A stretch of DNA of 64,000 nt, taken from assembly GCF_004025585.1 (NCBI RefSeq), contig NZ_QTZO01000004.1, positions 186,001-250,000 of the forward strand, in the 5' to 3' direction. The translations under genes were made by a program, and so were the position numbers. The notes under the pieces were generated by a model. The model ran no database searches. It was not told where the DNA came from and worked only from the letters and a program-made list of their open reading frames with translations. Shown one piece after another: positions 25,696 through 34,829 of the stretch (position 1 is its first letter; the number at the start of each line of letters is the position of its first letter). The DNA is from Pseudodesulfovibrio sp. S3 (GTDB lineage Bacteria > Desulfobacterota > Desulfovibrionia > Desulfovibrionales > Desulfovibrionaceae).

Positions 25696-26721
25696 ATGAG
25701 TAAGGATTTAGTGGTGGCAGTCTGCGGCGCAACCGGTGCCGTCGGACAGGAGATGTTGAAGGTTCTGGAGCAACGGGATTTCCCCTACGGCACGCTCATT
25801 CCCATGGCTTCCGCCAAGAGCGTGGGCAAGAAGGTGTTCTGCAAGGGTGAGGAACTGTCCGTGGTGGAGTTGACGGAAGATTCTTTCAATGGCGTGGATA
25901 TCGCCCTGTTCTCCGCTGGCGGGGCAACCAGCTTGAAGTACGCCCCCGCAGCGGCCAAGGCCGGCTGTGTGGTGGTGGACAACTCCGCTGCCTGGCGCAT
26001 GAACGACGAGTGCCCTCTGGTGGTTCCCGAAGTGAACCCGCAGGATCTCGACTGGCACAAGGGCATCATCGCCAACCCGAACTGCTCCACCATCCAGATG
26101 ATGGTCGCTCTCAAGCCCATCCACGACGAGGCCAGAGTCAAGCGCGTGGTGGTCTCCACCTATCAGGCCGTTTCCGGCACCGGCCAGAAGGCCATCGAGG
26201 AGCTGGAAAACCAGGTGCGCCGCCTTATGTCCGGCAAACCCGTGGTGGCTGAAGTGTATCCGCATCAGATTGCCTTCAACTGCCTGCCGCATATCGATGT
26301 CTTCCAGGACAACGGGTACACCAAGGAAGAGATGAAGATGGTGCACGAGACGGTCAAGATCATGGGTGATCCGACCATCAAGGTGACCGCCACCTGCGTC
26401 CGGGTACCCGTCTTCTACGGCCATTCCGAGTCCGTCAATATCGAGACCGAAGAGAAGCTGACCGCGGACGACGTGCGTGCACTGCTGGCCAAGGCCCCCG
26501 GTGTCATCGTTGAAGATTATCCGGCCAAGCTGGCCTATCCCATGGCGATCAACGCCGCCGGGGAAGACGCCACTTATGTCGGCCGTATCCGTGAGGATGA
26601 GACCATCGACAATGGCATCAACATGTGGATCGTTTCCGACAATATCCGCAAGGGTGCTGCTCTGAATACCGTCCAGATCGCCGAAACGCTGATCGAACGC
26701 GACCTCGTTCGCGTTCCCTAG
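25696..26721 (+). CDS. asd: Aspartate-semialdehyde dehydrogenase
   Basis: Reduces aspartyl phosphate to aspartate semialdehyde, the branch point to lysine, threonine and methionine. 341 residues. The N-terminal Rossmann motif is AVCGATGAVGQEM; the catalytic Cys is in ANPNCSTIQM; the substrate-binding region is QAVSGTGQKAIEEL, and CVRVPVFYGHSESVNIET is a family signature. AGGGGGGAGG precedes the ATG. It lies between metF and a class IV PLP enzyme gene and is probably cotranscribed with both, giving a methionine/aspartate-family context. Confidence 0.96.
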   Translation: MSKDLVVAVCGATGAVGQEMLKVLEQRDFPYGTLIPMASAKSVGKKVFCKGEELSVVELTEDSFNGVDIALFSAGGATSLKYAPAAAKAGCVVVDNSAAWRMNDECPLVVPEVNPQDLDWHKGIIANPNCSTIQMMVALKPIHDEARVKRVVVSTYQAVSGTGQKAIEELENQVRRLMSGKPVVAEVYPHQIAFNCLPHIDVFQDNGYTKEEMKMVHETVKIMGDPTIKVTATCVRVPVFYGHSESVNIETEEKLTADDVRALLAKAPGVIVEDYPAKLAYPMAINAAGEDATYVGRIREDETIDNGINMWIVSDNIRKGAALNTVQIAETLIERDLVRVP

Positions 26722-26732
26722 GGATAAATATC

Positions 26733-27674
26733 GTGACCAAAATAGTCGATTCCAAGGATTACATGGAAGCCCTGCTGGCCGTGGACAGACCCGGAGCAGA
26801 TGAAATTCATGCCTTTTACGAGCACCGTGTGGGCGTTATCTGCACGGACCCGAAGATGATGCTCATGCCATGGGACGACCACCTGGTGCACCGTGGTGAC
26901 GGCATCTTCGAGACCATGAAGTTCATCGGCAAAAAATTGTATCAGCTCGAACCGCACATGGCCCGGATGCAGCGTTCCTGCGAGGCTATCTATCTAAAGC
27001 CGCCCTGTTCCTGGGAGACCATCCGCGACTTGATCGTTGATGTGGCTCGTGCGGGCGGGCGTGAGAACGGCATGGTCCGGGTGCTTCTCGGGCGCGGTCC
27101 CGGCGGGTTCGGTATCTACCCGTCGGAATGTCCTGAAGCGAGCCTGTACGTGGTGTCGTATGATCTGCATCCGAAACCGGAATCGGTGTACGAGAAGGGC
27201 GTGACCGCCTTCAAGACATCCATCCCGGCCAAGCAATCGTACCTGGCGGCCATCAAATCCATCGACTATCTGCCGAATGTGCTCATGAAGCACGAGGCCG
27301 AAGAAAAGGGCTATGATTTTCCCTTCTGCTTTGATCAGAACGGCCTGCTGGCTGAAGGGGCCACGGAGAACGTGTGCATCGTGGACGATTCGGGAAGGTT
27401 GATCATCCCGGAATTCACCAACGCCTTGGCGGGAACCACTCTTCTGAGAGCTGTGGACCTGATCAAAAGCGAGATGTCCATCGTGTTTCGGGGCATCAGC
27501 GAAGAGGAATTGCTCCTGGCCCGGGAGATCATCATTGTCGGCACCACGGGTGACGCAATACCGGTGGTCCGGTTCAACGGCAAGCCCATCCATGACGTGA
27601 AGCCCGGTCCGGTAGCCAAGAGAATCCGTGAACTGCTCAAAAAGGATCTGGTTGAGACCGGCATCGATTTGTAA
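26733..27674 (+). CDS. Class IV PLP enzyme (branched-chain aminotransferase or aminodeoxychorismate lyase)
   Basis: A 313-residue fold-type IV PLP enzyme. The pattern KSIDYLPNVLMKHEAEEKG fits the PLP-lysine region of the family, and GLLAEGATENVCIVDD is the class IV signature. WDDHLVHRGDGIFETMKF is the N-terminal family motif. BCAT (IlvE), D-amino-acid transaminase and PabC share these motifs, so the exact reaction is not resolved; a leucine operon at 16.5 kb makes BCAT plausible but is not linked. The GTG at 26733 was chosen because it lies 11 bases after the asd stop with AGGGA upstream; the longer frame runs inside asd. A terminator follows. Confidence 0.82.
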   Translation: MTKIVDSKDYMEALLAVDRPGADEIHAFYEHRVGVICTDPKMMLMPWDDHLVHRGDGIFETMKFIGKKLYQLEPHMARMQRSCEAIYLKPPCSWETIRDLIVDVARAGGRENGMVRVLLGRGPGGFGIYPSECPEASLYVVSYDLHPKPESVYEKGVTAFKTSIPAKQSYLAAIKSIDYLPNVLMKHEAEEKGYDFPFCFDQNGLLAEGATENVCIVDDSGRLIIPEFTNALAGTTLLRAVDLIKSEMSIVFRGISEEELLLAREIIIVGTTGDAIPVVRFNGKPIHDVKPGPVAKRIRELLKKDLVETGIDL

Positions 27675-27698
27675 CGAAGCCAGTAAATCGAAATATGA

Positions 27699-27728
27699 AG
27701 GGCTGCCCGGTTGGGTGGCCCTTTTTTT
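27699..27728 (+). terminator. Terminator after the metF-asd-aminotransferase genes
   Basis: AGGGCTGCCC (27699-27708) and GGGTGGCCCT (27713-27722) pair with two wobbles; seven T residues follow. The convergent glycosyltransferase ends at 27730. Confidence 0.88.
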
Positions 27729-27729
27729 G

Positions 27730-28635
27730 TCAGATGGTGGTGTCGGAATTCATGACTGCCTGGTCGAATTGGCGGATGGCCTGCTCTGCCATGAGGTCGG
27801 TGCCCATGGTCCGCATGGCGTAGTCGTGCAGCATGTGGGTGACGTCCATGGGGCCGGGAATGCTCATGAAATGGTATGCCTCGGCCCAAGCGTCGCCGCG
27901 CAGGTAGGCCAGAGCCCAGCGCACGGTGTGTTCATGAAAGAACCCGGAGTTGTTGATGACGATGATGGCCTTGCACCGGCCGTCTTCCGCCCGTTCGCGG
28001 AACGAGATCTTGCGGTGTTCGCAGGAAGCCAGGGGATAATTGACGTGATAGAAGACGCTGCCTGCCAGGGATGCTTGAATCCACAGATCCCAGTCGCGGT
28101 AGAAGGTGTTGTCCCGGAAACCCGCGGTGCTTTCCCAGGCCCTGCGTGTCAGGAGTACCCCGGGACCGAGGAAGCCCCGAGCCTGAAGCAGTCCGTCCCT
28201 GAACTTGGGCAATTGGACCATGCCCGGTCCTGCGGAGCGATCGTTTTTGGGTGCGAGCCGAATGTAATCGGCATAGACGATGTCTGTTTCAGGGTGGTCT
28301 TCCAGAACCGTCATGGTTGTGGTCATGAACTTGGGGTCGAGACGGTAGTCGGGCCGCAGGAATACCAGTATTTCGCCGGTTGTCATGGCTGCGGCTCGGT
28401 TACGTGCTTGAGAGGGGGTGGTGGAGCGGTCGAAGACCTGGAGGCGTATGGAATCCATGCCGGTGATGGCCTGCCATACCCCCGGATCGGTCGGAGCATG
28501 TCCGCCATTTCCCGCAATGATGATCTCCATGGCATCCAGTCCCGTGGACTGCCTGGAAATGGACAGCAGCAGTCTCGGCAGGCTGGCGTGGGTTTCCAAG
28601 TCGGAAATGATTATGGAGACTGTACTCTTGCGCAT
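27730..28635 (-). CDS. Glycosyltransferase family 2 (GT-A) protein
   Basis: A probable inverting glycosyltransferase of about 301 residues. STVSIIISDLETHASLPRLLLSISRQ is the GT-A N-terminal strand-helix; QARNRAAAMTTGEILVFLRPDYRLDPKF holds the position of the usual DxD motif, here RPDYR, so the metal-binding motif is degenerate. RDWDLWIQASLAG is the catalytic ED-like motif in the form RDWD. The start at 28635 (MRKSTV) has GGAAGGG upstream; a GTG at 28695 would add 20 poorly conserved residues. It is a single gene, convergent with the aminotransferase. Substrates unknown. Confidence 0.75.
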   Translation of the reverse strand: MRKSTVSIIISDLETHASLPRLLLSISRQSTGLDAMEIIIAGNGGHAPTDPGVWQAITGMDSIRLQVFDRSTTPSQARNRAAAMTTGEILVFLRPDYRLDPKFMTTTMTVLEDHPETDIVYADYIRLAPKNDRSAGPGMVQLPKFRDGLLQARGFLGPGVLLTRRAWESTAGFRDNTFYRDWDLWIQASLAGSVFYHVNYPLASCEHRKISFRERAEDGRCKAIIVINNSGFFHEHTVRWALAYLRGDAWAEAYHFMSIPGPMDVTHMLHDYAMRTMGTDLMAEQAIRQFDQAVMNSDTTI

Positions 28636-28908
28636 GGGTCGCCCTTCCGTGGGATAGCTGTTCGTCACGAGTTGTCTGGCGCGATCCATGCGCACAGTTT
28701 GCCTTACTCGTGATAATCTTATCGACGGTTAAATGGAGAACTTTAGACATTGAAGAGTGTTTTATGAAAAAAATGTTGGATGGAATTCGAACCCTTGGCT
28801 TGCGCGAGGACAGGGGTTAACGTATGTATTTAAAGGCGTGAGACAATGTTGCAACCGGTCGGCATATCCGGTTCTTTCGTGTATCCCTTGACCCCCCGGT
28901 GGTATCTC

Positions 28909-31641
28909 GTGGCGATTTTCAAGTGCGACTCCTGTGGTTATGAACGCAACGTACCCGACACATTGTCCGGGAAAAAGGCCAAGTGTCCTGGTTGCGGTCA
29001 TGGCGTGACCATCGTCGATCAGCTTCCCGAAGACGAATTGCCCTATGATGTGGAGTTCGAGGAAGATGAGCCTTCCGTCGAAGCGGAAAGCATAGAATCT
29101 GTGGATATGCCTGATGGTGCCCCATTGGAAACGGCCATCAATCTTGATGACTGTGACGCGGTCATTGCCCCGGATAAACCTGTCGATATCATTTGTGCAC
29201 AGTGCGGCCATGTCCAGGAGTCCGGGAAAGAGCGTGTATGCTCCAAATGCGGCGCTCCACTTGATGAGGTGGAGGATATTCCTGACATCGACGAAAGCGA
29301 CATCGATGTCAGCGATCTGGCCGAAAACGAGGCTCCCCAGGTGTGGGATGCCGATTTTCAGGGCAGCTCCGATGAATTGGAGTCCATCGAGGAGACAAAA
29401 GACCCGGATCAATGGCATCTGTTCCAGGGGGCGTTTACGTTCAATCTTTATGCGGGCATTGTTTCCGGTGTGCTGTCGTTGTTTTTCGTCTATTCCCTGT
29501 CGCTGCTGGCGTCCTCGCAATCGGGCATGTACGACTTTCTGCCCTACGTGCTGGGCACTGCCTTGTCCGGTGTTATTGTCGGCAGTATTCTTTATTCACT
29601 GCTTTCCCGGATTCCCTTTGCCTTGGTAGGCCCTGAAACGGTTTTGACTGCCGTGCTCTTCCTTTTCATAGGCAAGATATGCCATTCGATGACCGGCGCC
29701 TATGCCGTGGAACTTATTTTGCCGACTATTTTGGCGGGAATAGCCTTGATGGCATTCATTGCCGGATTCAGTCTGTTTGTTCTCGGAAAATTCAGAATCG
29801 GGGAGTATGTCCGATATATACCGCTTCAGATAATAGGCGGTGTCATTGGAGGCGTGGGCGTATTTGTTCTTTTGGGGGCATTCGACTGGATGGGGCGGTA
29901 TAATCTCGATTGGAGCAATATCTATACCCTGGCCCTGTCCATTTCCACGAATGTCCGGTTTGAGCAAGGGCTGCAGGTCATGGGACCGAGCATGGTTTTC
30001 GGGCTCGTGCTGTTCCTGGCCATGTCCCGATCAAAGAATTCACTGTTGCTCTTGGCGATGATCCTGGCAGCGTCCGGTGCCGGCTATGCCGTAGGAATAT
30101 GGGGCGGTGACGCGGCGTTCAGGAGTCTGGCTGATCCAGTGGAATTTTCAGAAGGTTCCCTGTTGATGCATCTTGTGGATGTCTTTGATGCCGATCTTTC
30201 ATTGAGCAATATTCAGTGGGCCATCATAAAAAGCCAAGGTCTTTACATTGGCGCCCTGACCGTCTTGATCGTGTTGACGGTCATGTACCGGGTAACTCGA
30301 CTGGAACTCATCAGAGGAAGGGAGAGTGATCTCAACAAGGAATACAGTGCTCTGGGCGTGACCAATATGGTGTCCGGCCTGTGCTGCGGCATGCCGGTTT
30401 CCCTGTCCTTCGGCCGGAGCGCAGGCAACTATGAATCCGGCGGTCGGGGACCCGTGGCCGGTATTGTCGCCGGTTTGGTCTGCGCCTTTGCGCTGTTTTA
30501 TGCGGATTTCGTCCTGCCCATGATCCCCAGGTTCGTGCCGGAGGGGCTGCTCATATACGCAGGCCTTGATCTCATCCGTGATTGGGTGTTCAGGACCAAG
30601 ACCGCGTTCACCAGCCGGTCAGAGATTTGGCTGCTCAGGTTGACGTTCCTGGCGACCGTTTGTCTGGGATTGCTTGAAGGTATCGGTTTCGGGGTGGGCT
30701 TGGCCCTGATGGTCACCGTCAGCCGGGCCAGTCGGGGCGGGGTCGTTCGCAATGTGCTCTCAGGTTCCGGGTATACCAGTAATGTCGACAGGGCGTCAGC
30801 CCAACAACGGATTCTCAAGGAGTTCGGCGATCATATCCACATCATGCGCCTGCAAGGCTTTTTGTTTCTGGGTTCCATGGAGAGGCTGCTCAAGGATGTC
30901 CGAAAGCGTCTCGACGACAGGAACCAGTTGCCGGTTGAGTATCTGATACTCGACTTCAAGCTGGTGAACGGCTTTGCTTCGGCCACGGGCATAGGATTTT
31001 TCAAGTTGCGTCAGTTGGCCGTTGATTATGATCTCGATCTGATCATAACCAGTGCGCCTTTGGAACTGGAAGAACATTTGGAAGAAATTGGGCATGTGGG
31101 CGAGGAAGACGGTTTGTTCAAGACATTCCTGAACCTCGATTACGCCCTGGAGTGGTGTGAGAACCGGGTTCTGGATTCCGAGAACATGCTTGAGATGAAG
31201 CAGATGACGTTGCCGGAATTGCTGGCGCCTGTATTCCCGGAACCGAAGTATATTCCGGCCCTGATGAAGGTGCTCAAACGTGAGGTGGCTGAAACCGGTG
31301 AGGCTGTCTTCCGCCAGGGCGACAGGTCGGATTCCATGTTTTTTGTTGAATCAGGCCGGTTGGATGTAGAGCTGGAATTGGAAGGCGGCAAGATCCTGCG
31401 GCTCAAGAAAGTCGGTCCGGGTGCCGTGTTCGGAGAGATGGGCATCTATACGCTGGCTGCACGCTCTGCTACGGTACGGGCTGCCGAGAAGTGCGTTCTC
31501 TACCGGATGACATTGGACAAGCTTGACGCCATCGAGGCTCGAGCACCCAAGTTGGTCACGGCTATCAACCGCTTTTTGATCAACCTGTTGTCAACGCGCC
31601 TGGCCGATGCCAATGCCAAGGTCCGGGATCTGATGCTCTAG
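28909..31641 (+). CDS. SulP-family anion permease with zinc ribbons, STAS and cyclic-nucleotide-binding domains
   Basis: A 910-residue inner membrane protein. Visible order: zinc ribbon 1 (C6, C9, C26, C29); acidic linker; zinc ribbon 2 (C96, C99, C111, C114); acidic linker; SulP/SLC26-like membrane domain (about 175-620) with CCGMPVSLSFGRSAGNYESGGR; a STAS domain (about 637-750, LILDFKLVNGFASATGIGFF); and a cAMP-type binding domain (about 787-905, GDRSDSMFFVESGRLDV...GAVFGEMGIYT). SulP proteins carry sulfate, bicarbonate or dicarboxylates; sulfate is attractive in a sulfate reducer but unproven. The GTG at 28909 is chosen since the zinc ribbon begins there; ATG 28846 is an alternative. No similar four-part protein is known to me. 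Confidence 0.85.
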   Translation: MAIFKCDSCGYERNVPDTLSGKKAKCPGCGHGVTIVDQLPEDELPYDVEFEEDEPSVEAESIESVDMPDGAPLETAINLDDCDAVIAPDKPVDIICAQCGHVQESGKERVCSKCGAPLDEVEDIPDIDESDIDVSDLAENEAPQVWDADFQGSSDELESIEETKDPDQWHLFQGAFTFNLYAGIVSGVLSLFFVYSLSLLASSQSGMYDFLPYVLGTALSGVIVGSILYSLLSRIPFALVGPETVLTAVLFLFIGKICHSMTGAYAVELILPTILAGIALMAFIAGFSLFVLGKFRIGEYVRYIPLQIIGGVIGGVGVFVLLGAFDWMGRYNLDWSNIYTLALSISTNVRFEQGLQVMGPSMVFGLVLFLAMSRSKNSLLLLAMILAASGAGYAVGIWGGDAAFRSLADPVEFSEGSLLMHLVDVFDADLSLSNIQWAIIKSQGLYIGALTVLIVLTVMYRVTRLELIRGRESDLNKEYSALGVTNMVSGLCCGMPVSLSFGRSAGNYESGGRGPVAGIVAGLVCAFALFYADFVLPMIPRFVPEGLLIYAGLDLIRDWVFRTKTAFTSRSEIWLLRLTFLATVCLGLLEGIGFGVGLALMVTVSRASRGGVVRNVLSGSGYTSNVDRASAQQRILKEFGDHIHIMRLQGFLFLGSMERLLKDVRKRLDDRNQLPVEYLILDFKLVNGFASATGIGFFKLRQLAVDYDLDLIITSAPLELEEHLEEIGHVGEEDGLFKTFLNLDYALEWCENRVLDSENMLEMKQMTLPELLAPVFPEPKYIPALMKVLKREVAETGEAVFRQGDRSDSMFFVESGRLDVELELEGGKILRLKKVGPGAVFGEMGIYTLAARSATVRAAEKCVLYRMTLDKLDAIEARAPKLVTAINRFLINLLSTRLADANAKVRDLML

Positions 31642-31655
31642 ACTGCCTTGGTCGG

Positions 31656-32537
31656 TCAGGTTTCTGGATGAAGGTTCAGGTCTTCAAGGACATATTGCCT
31701 GAGTGCGTTTTCCCACCTGCGGGGAGTCACGCCTGTGGTCCGTGTGAATTTGGATAAATCCAGCACGGAATACGCCGGACGTTCCGCCCTGGTGGGATAT
31801 TCCGTGGAGGGCACGGGCGAGACCATGCAGTCCATTCCAGCCAGGTTCACGGCCATATTCGCCAGTCCATGCCAGGAGGTTTCTCCGGAATTGGCCAGGT
31901 GGTATACGCCCGTTGCATCCTTCTCCAGGAGCCTGATCGTGTTTTCCGCTATATCCGGGGCATAGGAGGGGGAGCCGATCTGGTCGTTGACAACGGTCAG
32001 TTTGTCGCGGGATTTCGCTAGTCCGAGAATTTTTTTCACAAAATTCGTTCTTCCGGGGCCGAAAAGCCAGGAGATACGGATGATAAGAATCCGATCATAT
32101 CCGAGTTTGAGCAAACCGCGTTCGCCGTCGGCTTTGCTGATGCCGTATACCGAGAAGGCCCTGGTTTCGTCGTATTCGGTGTACGGGGAGGATTTATGTC
32201 CGCTGAAGACAAAATCCGTACTGTAGTGGACAAAGGGGATGGACCGTCGGGCTGCAAGGGACGCCAGCAGGGGCGGGGCTGTGGCGTTGAGGGCAAATGC
32301 CATGTCCTGATCGTCTTCGGCCAGGTCGACTTGCGTGTAGGCGGCGGCATTGATCATGATGTCCGGGTCGTTCCGGTTCAGCCAATCTTCCACGGATTTG
32401 GGGTTTAGTATGTCGCAGTCCTGCCGCGACAGAGGGAGTGCCTCCGCACCAGCGGAACCGAACGCCTTTGTCAGGGCCTGTCCCAGCAATCCGGTTCGGC
32501 CTCCAAATACGGCAACCCGAAGTCCGTTCATTTGCAT
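31656..32537 (-). CDS. rfbD: dTDP-4-dehydrorhamnose reductase
   Basis: Reduces dTDP-4-keto-L-rhamnose to dTDP-L-rhamnose with NAD(P)H, the last step of dTDP-rhamnose synthesis for surface polysaccharides. 293 residues, extended SDR family: GGRTGLLGQAL at the N-terminus, NAAAYTQVDLAEDD, STDFVFSGHKSSPYTEYD, and the catalytic YGISKADGE (YxxxK). Its start overlaps the rfbB stop by 1 base, so the two are coupled. The rfbA and rfbC genes of the pathway are not in the window. It converges with the SulP gene at 31641, with no clear terminator in the 14-base gap. Confidence 0.92.
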   Translation of the reverse strand: MQMNGLRVAVFGGRTGLLGQALTKAFGSAGAEALPLSRQDCDILNPKSVEDWLNRNDPDIMINAAAYTQVDLAEDDQDMAFALNATAPPLLASLAARRSIPFVHYSTDFVFSGHKSSPYTEYDETRAFSVYGISKADGERGLLKLGYDRILIIRISWLFGPGRTNFVKKILGLAKSRDKLTVVNDQIGSPSYAPDIAENTIRLLEKDATGVYHLANSGETSWHGLANMAVNLAGMDCMVSPVPSTEYPTRAERPAYSVLDLSKFTRTTGVTPRRWENALRQYVLEDLNLHPET

Positions 32538-33553
32538 CAGGAACGCTCCTCGTACCAGCTGTCCATGAACGTTCGATATTCCCCGCTCTGCACTTGTTCG
32601 AGCCAGGTGGTGTTGGCTTCGTACCAGCCAAGGGTCTTTGCCAACCCTTCCGTAAAATCCAGGGTCGGAGCAAACCCCAGCTCTTTTTGCGCCAAGGAGA
32701 AGTCCATGGCGTAGCGTTTGTCGTGGCCTGGCCGGTCGGTGACGTGGGTGATCAGCGATTCGGGTTTGCCCAGAATGGAGAGCAGGGTTCTGACCACATG
32801 AAGGTTGGTTTCCTCGGCATTCCCGCCGAAATTGTAGGCTTGTCCTTCACGTCCTTTGGTCAGGGTCAACTCTACGCCCAGGCAATGGTCGTCAACGTAT
32901 ATCCAGTCCCGGACGTTCAACCCGTCTCCGTAGACGGGAAGCGGTTTGTCCTTTTTGGCGTTCAGAAACATGAGCGGAACGAGTTTTTCAGGGAATTGGT
33001 AGGGGCCGTAATTGTTGGAACATCGGGTGATCAACACCGGAAAACCGTATGTTTCGAAGTAGGCGCGGGCCATCAGATCAGCCCCGGCCTTGCTGGCAGA
33101 ATAGGGGCTGTTCGGGGCCAGTGGAGTGGTTTCGGTGAATTTCCCGGTGGGGCCGAGGGTGCCGTAGACCTCGTCGGTGGACACGTGGACGAAGCGACCG
33201 ATATTGCATTGCCTGGCGCATTCCATGAGATTCTGTGCCCCGCTCACATTGGTGGTGACAAAGGGCGAGGGATCGTTGATGGAGCGGTCCACATGGGATT
33301 CAGCCGCGAAATTGACCACGGCATCGATGCGGCGGCCGGACAACAGGTCCGTGACCAGATCCCGGTCGCAAATGTCGCCTTGCACGAAATCATAGCGGGT
33401 TTCGCGCTCTTCCAGGTCCATGAGGTTCAGCCGGTTGCCTGCATAGGTGAGCTTGTCCAGATTGACGATGGACCAGTCGGCATGCTTCTCCAGCATGAGC
33501 CTGATGAAATTGGTGCCGATAAATCCGCAACCGCCGGTAACGAGTAATTTCAT
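32537..33553 (-). CDS. rfbB: dTDP-glucose 4,6-dehydratase
   Basis: Converts dTDP-glucose to dTDP-4-keto-6-deoxyglucose using bound NAD. 338 residues. GGCGFIGTNFIRLML is the NAD-binding GxxGxxG motif; FAAESHVDRSI and the HVSTDEVYGTLG motif carry the catalytic Asp-Glu pair; YSASKAGADLMARAY is the YxxxK active site; RCSNNYGPYQFPEKLVP is characteristic of RmlB. It lies directly upstream of rfbD in the same direction; rhamnose-containing lipopolysaccharide is the likely destination. trmL precedes it after about 75 bases. Confidence 0.95.
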   Translation of the reverse strand: MKLLVTGGCGFIGTNFIRLMLEKHADWSIVNLDKLTYAGNRLNLMDLEERETRYDFVQGDICDRDLVTDLLSGRRIDAVVNFAAESHVDRSINDPSPFVTTNVSGAQNLMECARQCNIGRFVHVSTDEVYGTLGPTGKFTETTPLAPNSPYSASKAGADLMARAYFETYGFPVLITRCSNNYGPYQFPEKLVPLMFLNAKKDKPLPVYGDGLNVRDWIYVDDHCLGVELTLTKGREGQAYNFGGNAEETNLHVVRTLLSILGKPESLITHVTDRPGHDKRYAMDFSLAQKELGFAPTLDFTEGLAKTLGWYEANTTWLEQVQSGEYRTFMDSWYEERS

Positions 33554-33629
33554 GTAATTATGCCAGCCCTGAAGTGAGTGGTTTGTGGTCCGTGGTCAAA
33601 CCGAAGCCTACAGTCCTGCGGGGAAAAGT

Positions 33630-34094
33630 TCAAGATGATAGAGGGTCGTCCACGATCAGGTCCGTCTGTCGAAGGGCCTCAAAGAGCAGGATGCCCGTGG
33701 CCGTCGACAGGTTCAGACTGCGGACCTGTCCCCAAATGGGGATGCGTACCTGCGGGTGCCCTTTCATCATTTCAACGGGCAGTCCCCTGGTTTCGGGGCC
33801 GAGTATGATAGCGTCGTCGGGTTGAAAGTCGAAACGGTGATGCGGTGTCCGGGCCTTGGTGGTGGCCATGACCAGACGGCTGGGACATACCGTCCTGAGA
33901 AAATGGTCGAAATCCGGGTGTACCGTGACATCTACGTGCGGCCAGTAATCAAGCCCGGCCCGTTTGAGGTGCTTGTCGTCCACGGAGAATCCCAGCGGTT
34001 CAATGAGATGAAGCGGGGTTCGGGTGGCTGCGCACAGCCGGGCTATGTTGCCGGTGTTGGGTGGTATCTCCGGTTCGAAGAGGACGATGCGCAT
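33630..34094 (-). CDS. trmL: tRNA (cytidine(34)-2'-O)-methyltransferase, TrmL-like
   Basis: SPOUT-class methyltransferase that 2'-O-methylates the wobble base of tRNA-Leu in E. coli. 154 residues, typical length. MRIVLFEPEIPPNTGNIAR at the N-terminus, LGPETRGLP (the knotted SAM-binding loop) and RSLNLSTATGILLFEALR at the C-terminus are the three conserved motifs. It is 6 bases downstream of the mobB-like gene and so probably transcribed with the tungstate genes, though the functions are unrelated. Activity is assigned by family. Confidence 0.92.
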   Translation of the reverse strand: MRIVLFEPEIPPNTGNIARLCAATRTPLHLIEPLGFSVDDKHLKRAGLDYWPHVDVTVHPDFDHFLRTVCPSRLVMATTKARTPHHRFDFQPDDAIILGPETRGLPVEMMKGHPQVRIPIWGQVRSLNLSTATGILLFEALRQTDLIVDDPLSS

Positions 34095-34100
34095 GAAGGC

Positions 34101-34808
34101 TTAAACGTCCAGTTTGATGGTGGCTTTGCCGGGAGAGTAGCCCTTGAGGGTGCGGATCATCTCGCGGATGGAGGCGGAAATGATGTCTTCCACAAAAGGT
34201 TTCATGCCGACGGGGGAGCCGTTGATGTCGACTTCAATGGAATTGTGCATTGCCAGACATGCTCTTGTCGTGGCCCTTCCTGCAACGATGTCGGCCGCCA
34301 GGGTCCGACAGTCCGGGCGGCCGCAGGTCTTGCAATCCATGCCGGGCAGGAAGAATCCTTTTTCCAGGATTCGGGCAGCCAACAGTTCGATATCGTTGAG
34401 TGTCTGGATATTGTCCACGCTCTTGTCGCCGTAGCTGGCGACGGCAAGCTCCGGGGCGAGCCAATCGGTGCCGTCGGCGAGATCGCCGTTCAGGCAGAGA
34501 ATGCGGGGAAGGAAGCCCAGGTTTTTGCCGCCTTCCACAATGAGAACGTCTGCCGTCAGCAGGGGGAGCAGGTCAGGGAGAAACCGGTGGTCTGTCCAGT
34601 GGACAAAGGTTTCCTTGGGACCGAATCCGGCCACAGTGTCGCAGATGGCGGCATATTCGGTGGTGTCCGTATCCTTCCAGTCGAATCCGTGGTGGCTGAA
34701 TTTGGCTGCGGATACGGTCAGCCCCTGGTCCTTGAAATGACGTGCGAGTTTGAGGCCTAAGGTTGTTTTGCCCGATTTTTTGGGGCCGACGAGGGAAATT
34801 GCCTTCAT
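34101..34808 (-). CDS. MobB-like GTPase with a 4Fe-4S motif
   Basis: The N-terminal part resembles MobB, a P-loop protein that assists MobA in forming the guanine dinucleotide molybdopterin cofactor: GPKKSGKTTLG (Walker A, about 8-18), AAKFSHHGFDWKDTDTTEY and VLIVEGGKNLGFLPR. The C-terminal extension has four cysteines, C159, C162, C167 and C184, spaced C-x2-C-x4-C-x16-C, the spacing of the 4Fe-4S domain found in RnfB. In total 235 residues, longer than E. coli MobB (about 170). It follows tupC in the same operon, so it probably serves tungsten or molybdenum cofactor assembly. The Fe-S cluster is predicted from spacing only. Confidence 0.85.
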   Translation of the reverse strand: MKAISLVGPKKSGKTTLGLKLARHFKDQGLTVSAAKFSHHGFDWKDTDTTEYAAICDTVAGFGPKETFVHWTDHRFLPDLLPLLTADVLIVEGGKNLGFLPRILCLNGDLADGTDWLAPELAVASYGDKSVDNIQTLNDIELLAARILEKGFFLPGMDCKTCGRPDCRTLAADIVAGRATTRACLAMHNSIEVDINGSPVGMKPFVEDIISASIREMIRTLKGYSPGKATIKLDV

Positions 34809-34829
34809 GTAATCCTCCGGACAGGAGTG

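Noticed and set aside
28678-28692. Sigma-54-like TGGCGCGATCCATGC before the SulP gene
   Set aside because: Spacing fits, but the -24 and -12 sequences are poor and it lies far (over 150 bases) from either possible start, inside the control region of the divergent glycosyltransferase.
28780-28800. Possible tRNA fragment (GGGTTCGAATTCC on the minus strand)
   Set aside because: The T-loop-like sequence lacks the G53-C61 pair, no cloverleaf or acceptor stem can be formed around it, and no integrase or repeat is near.
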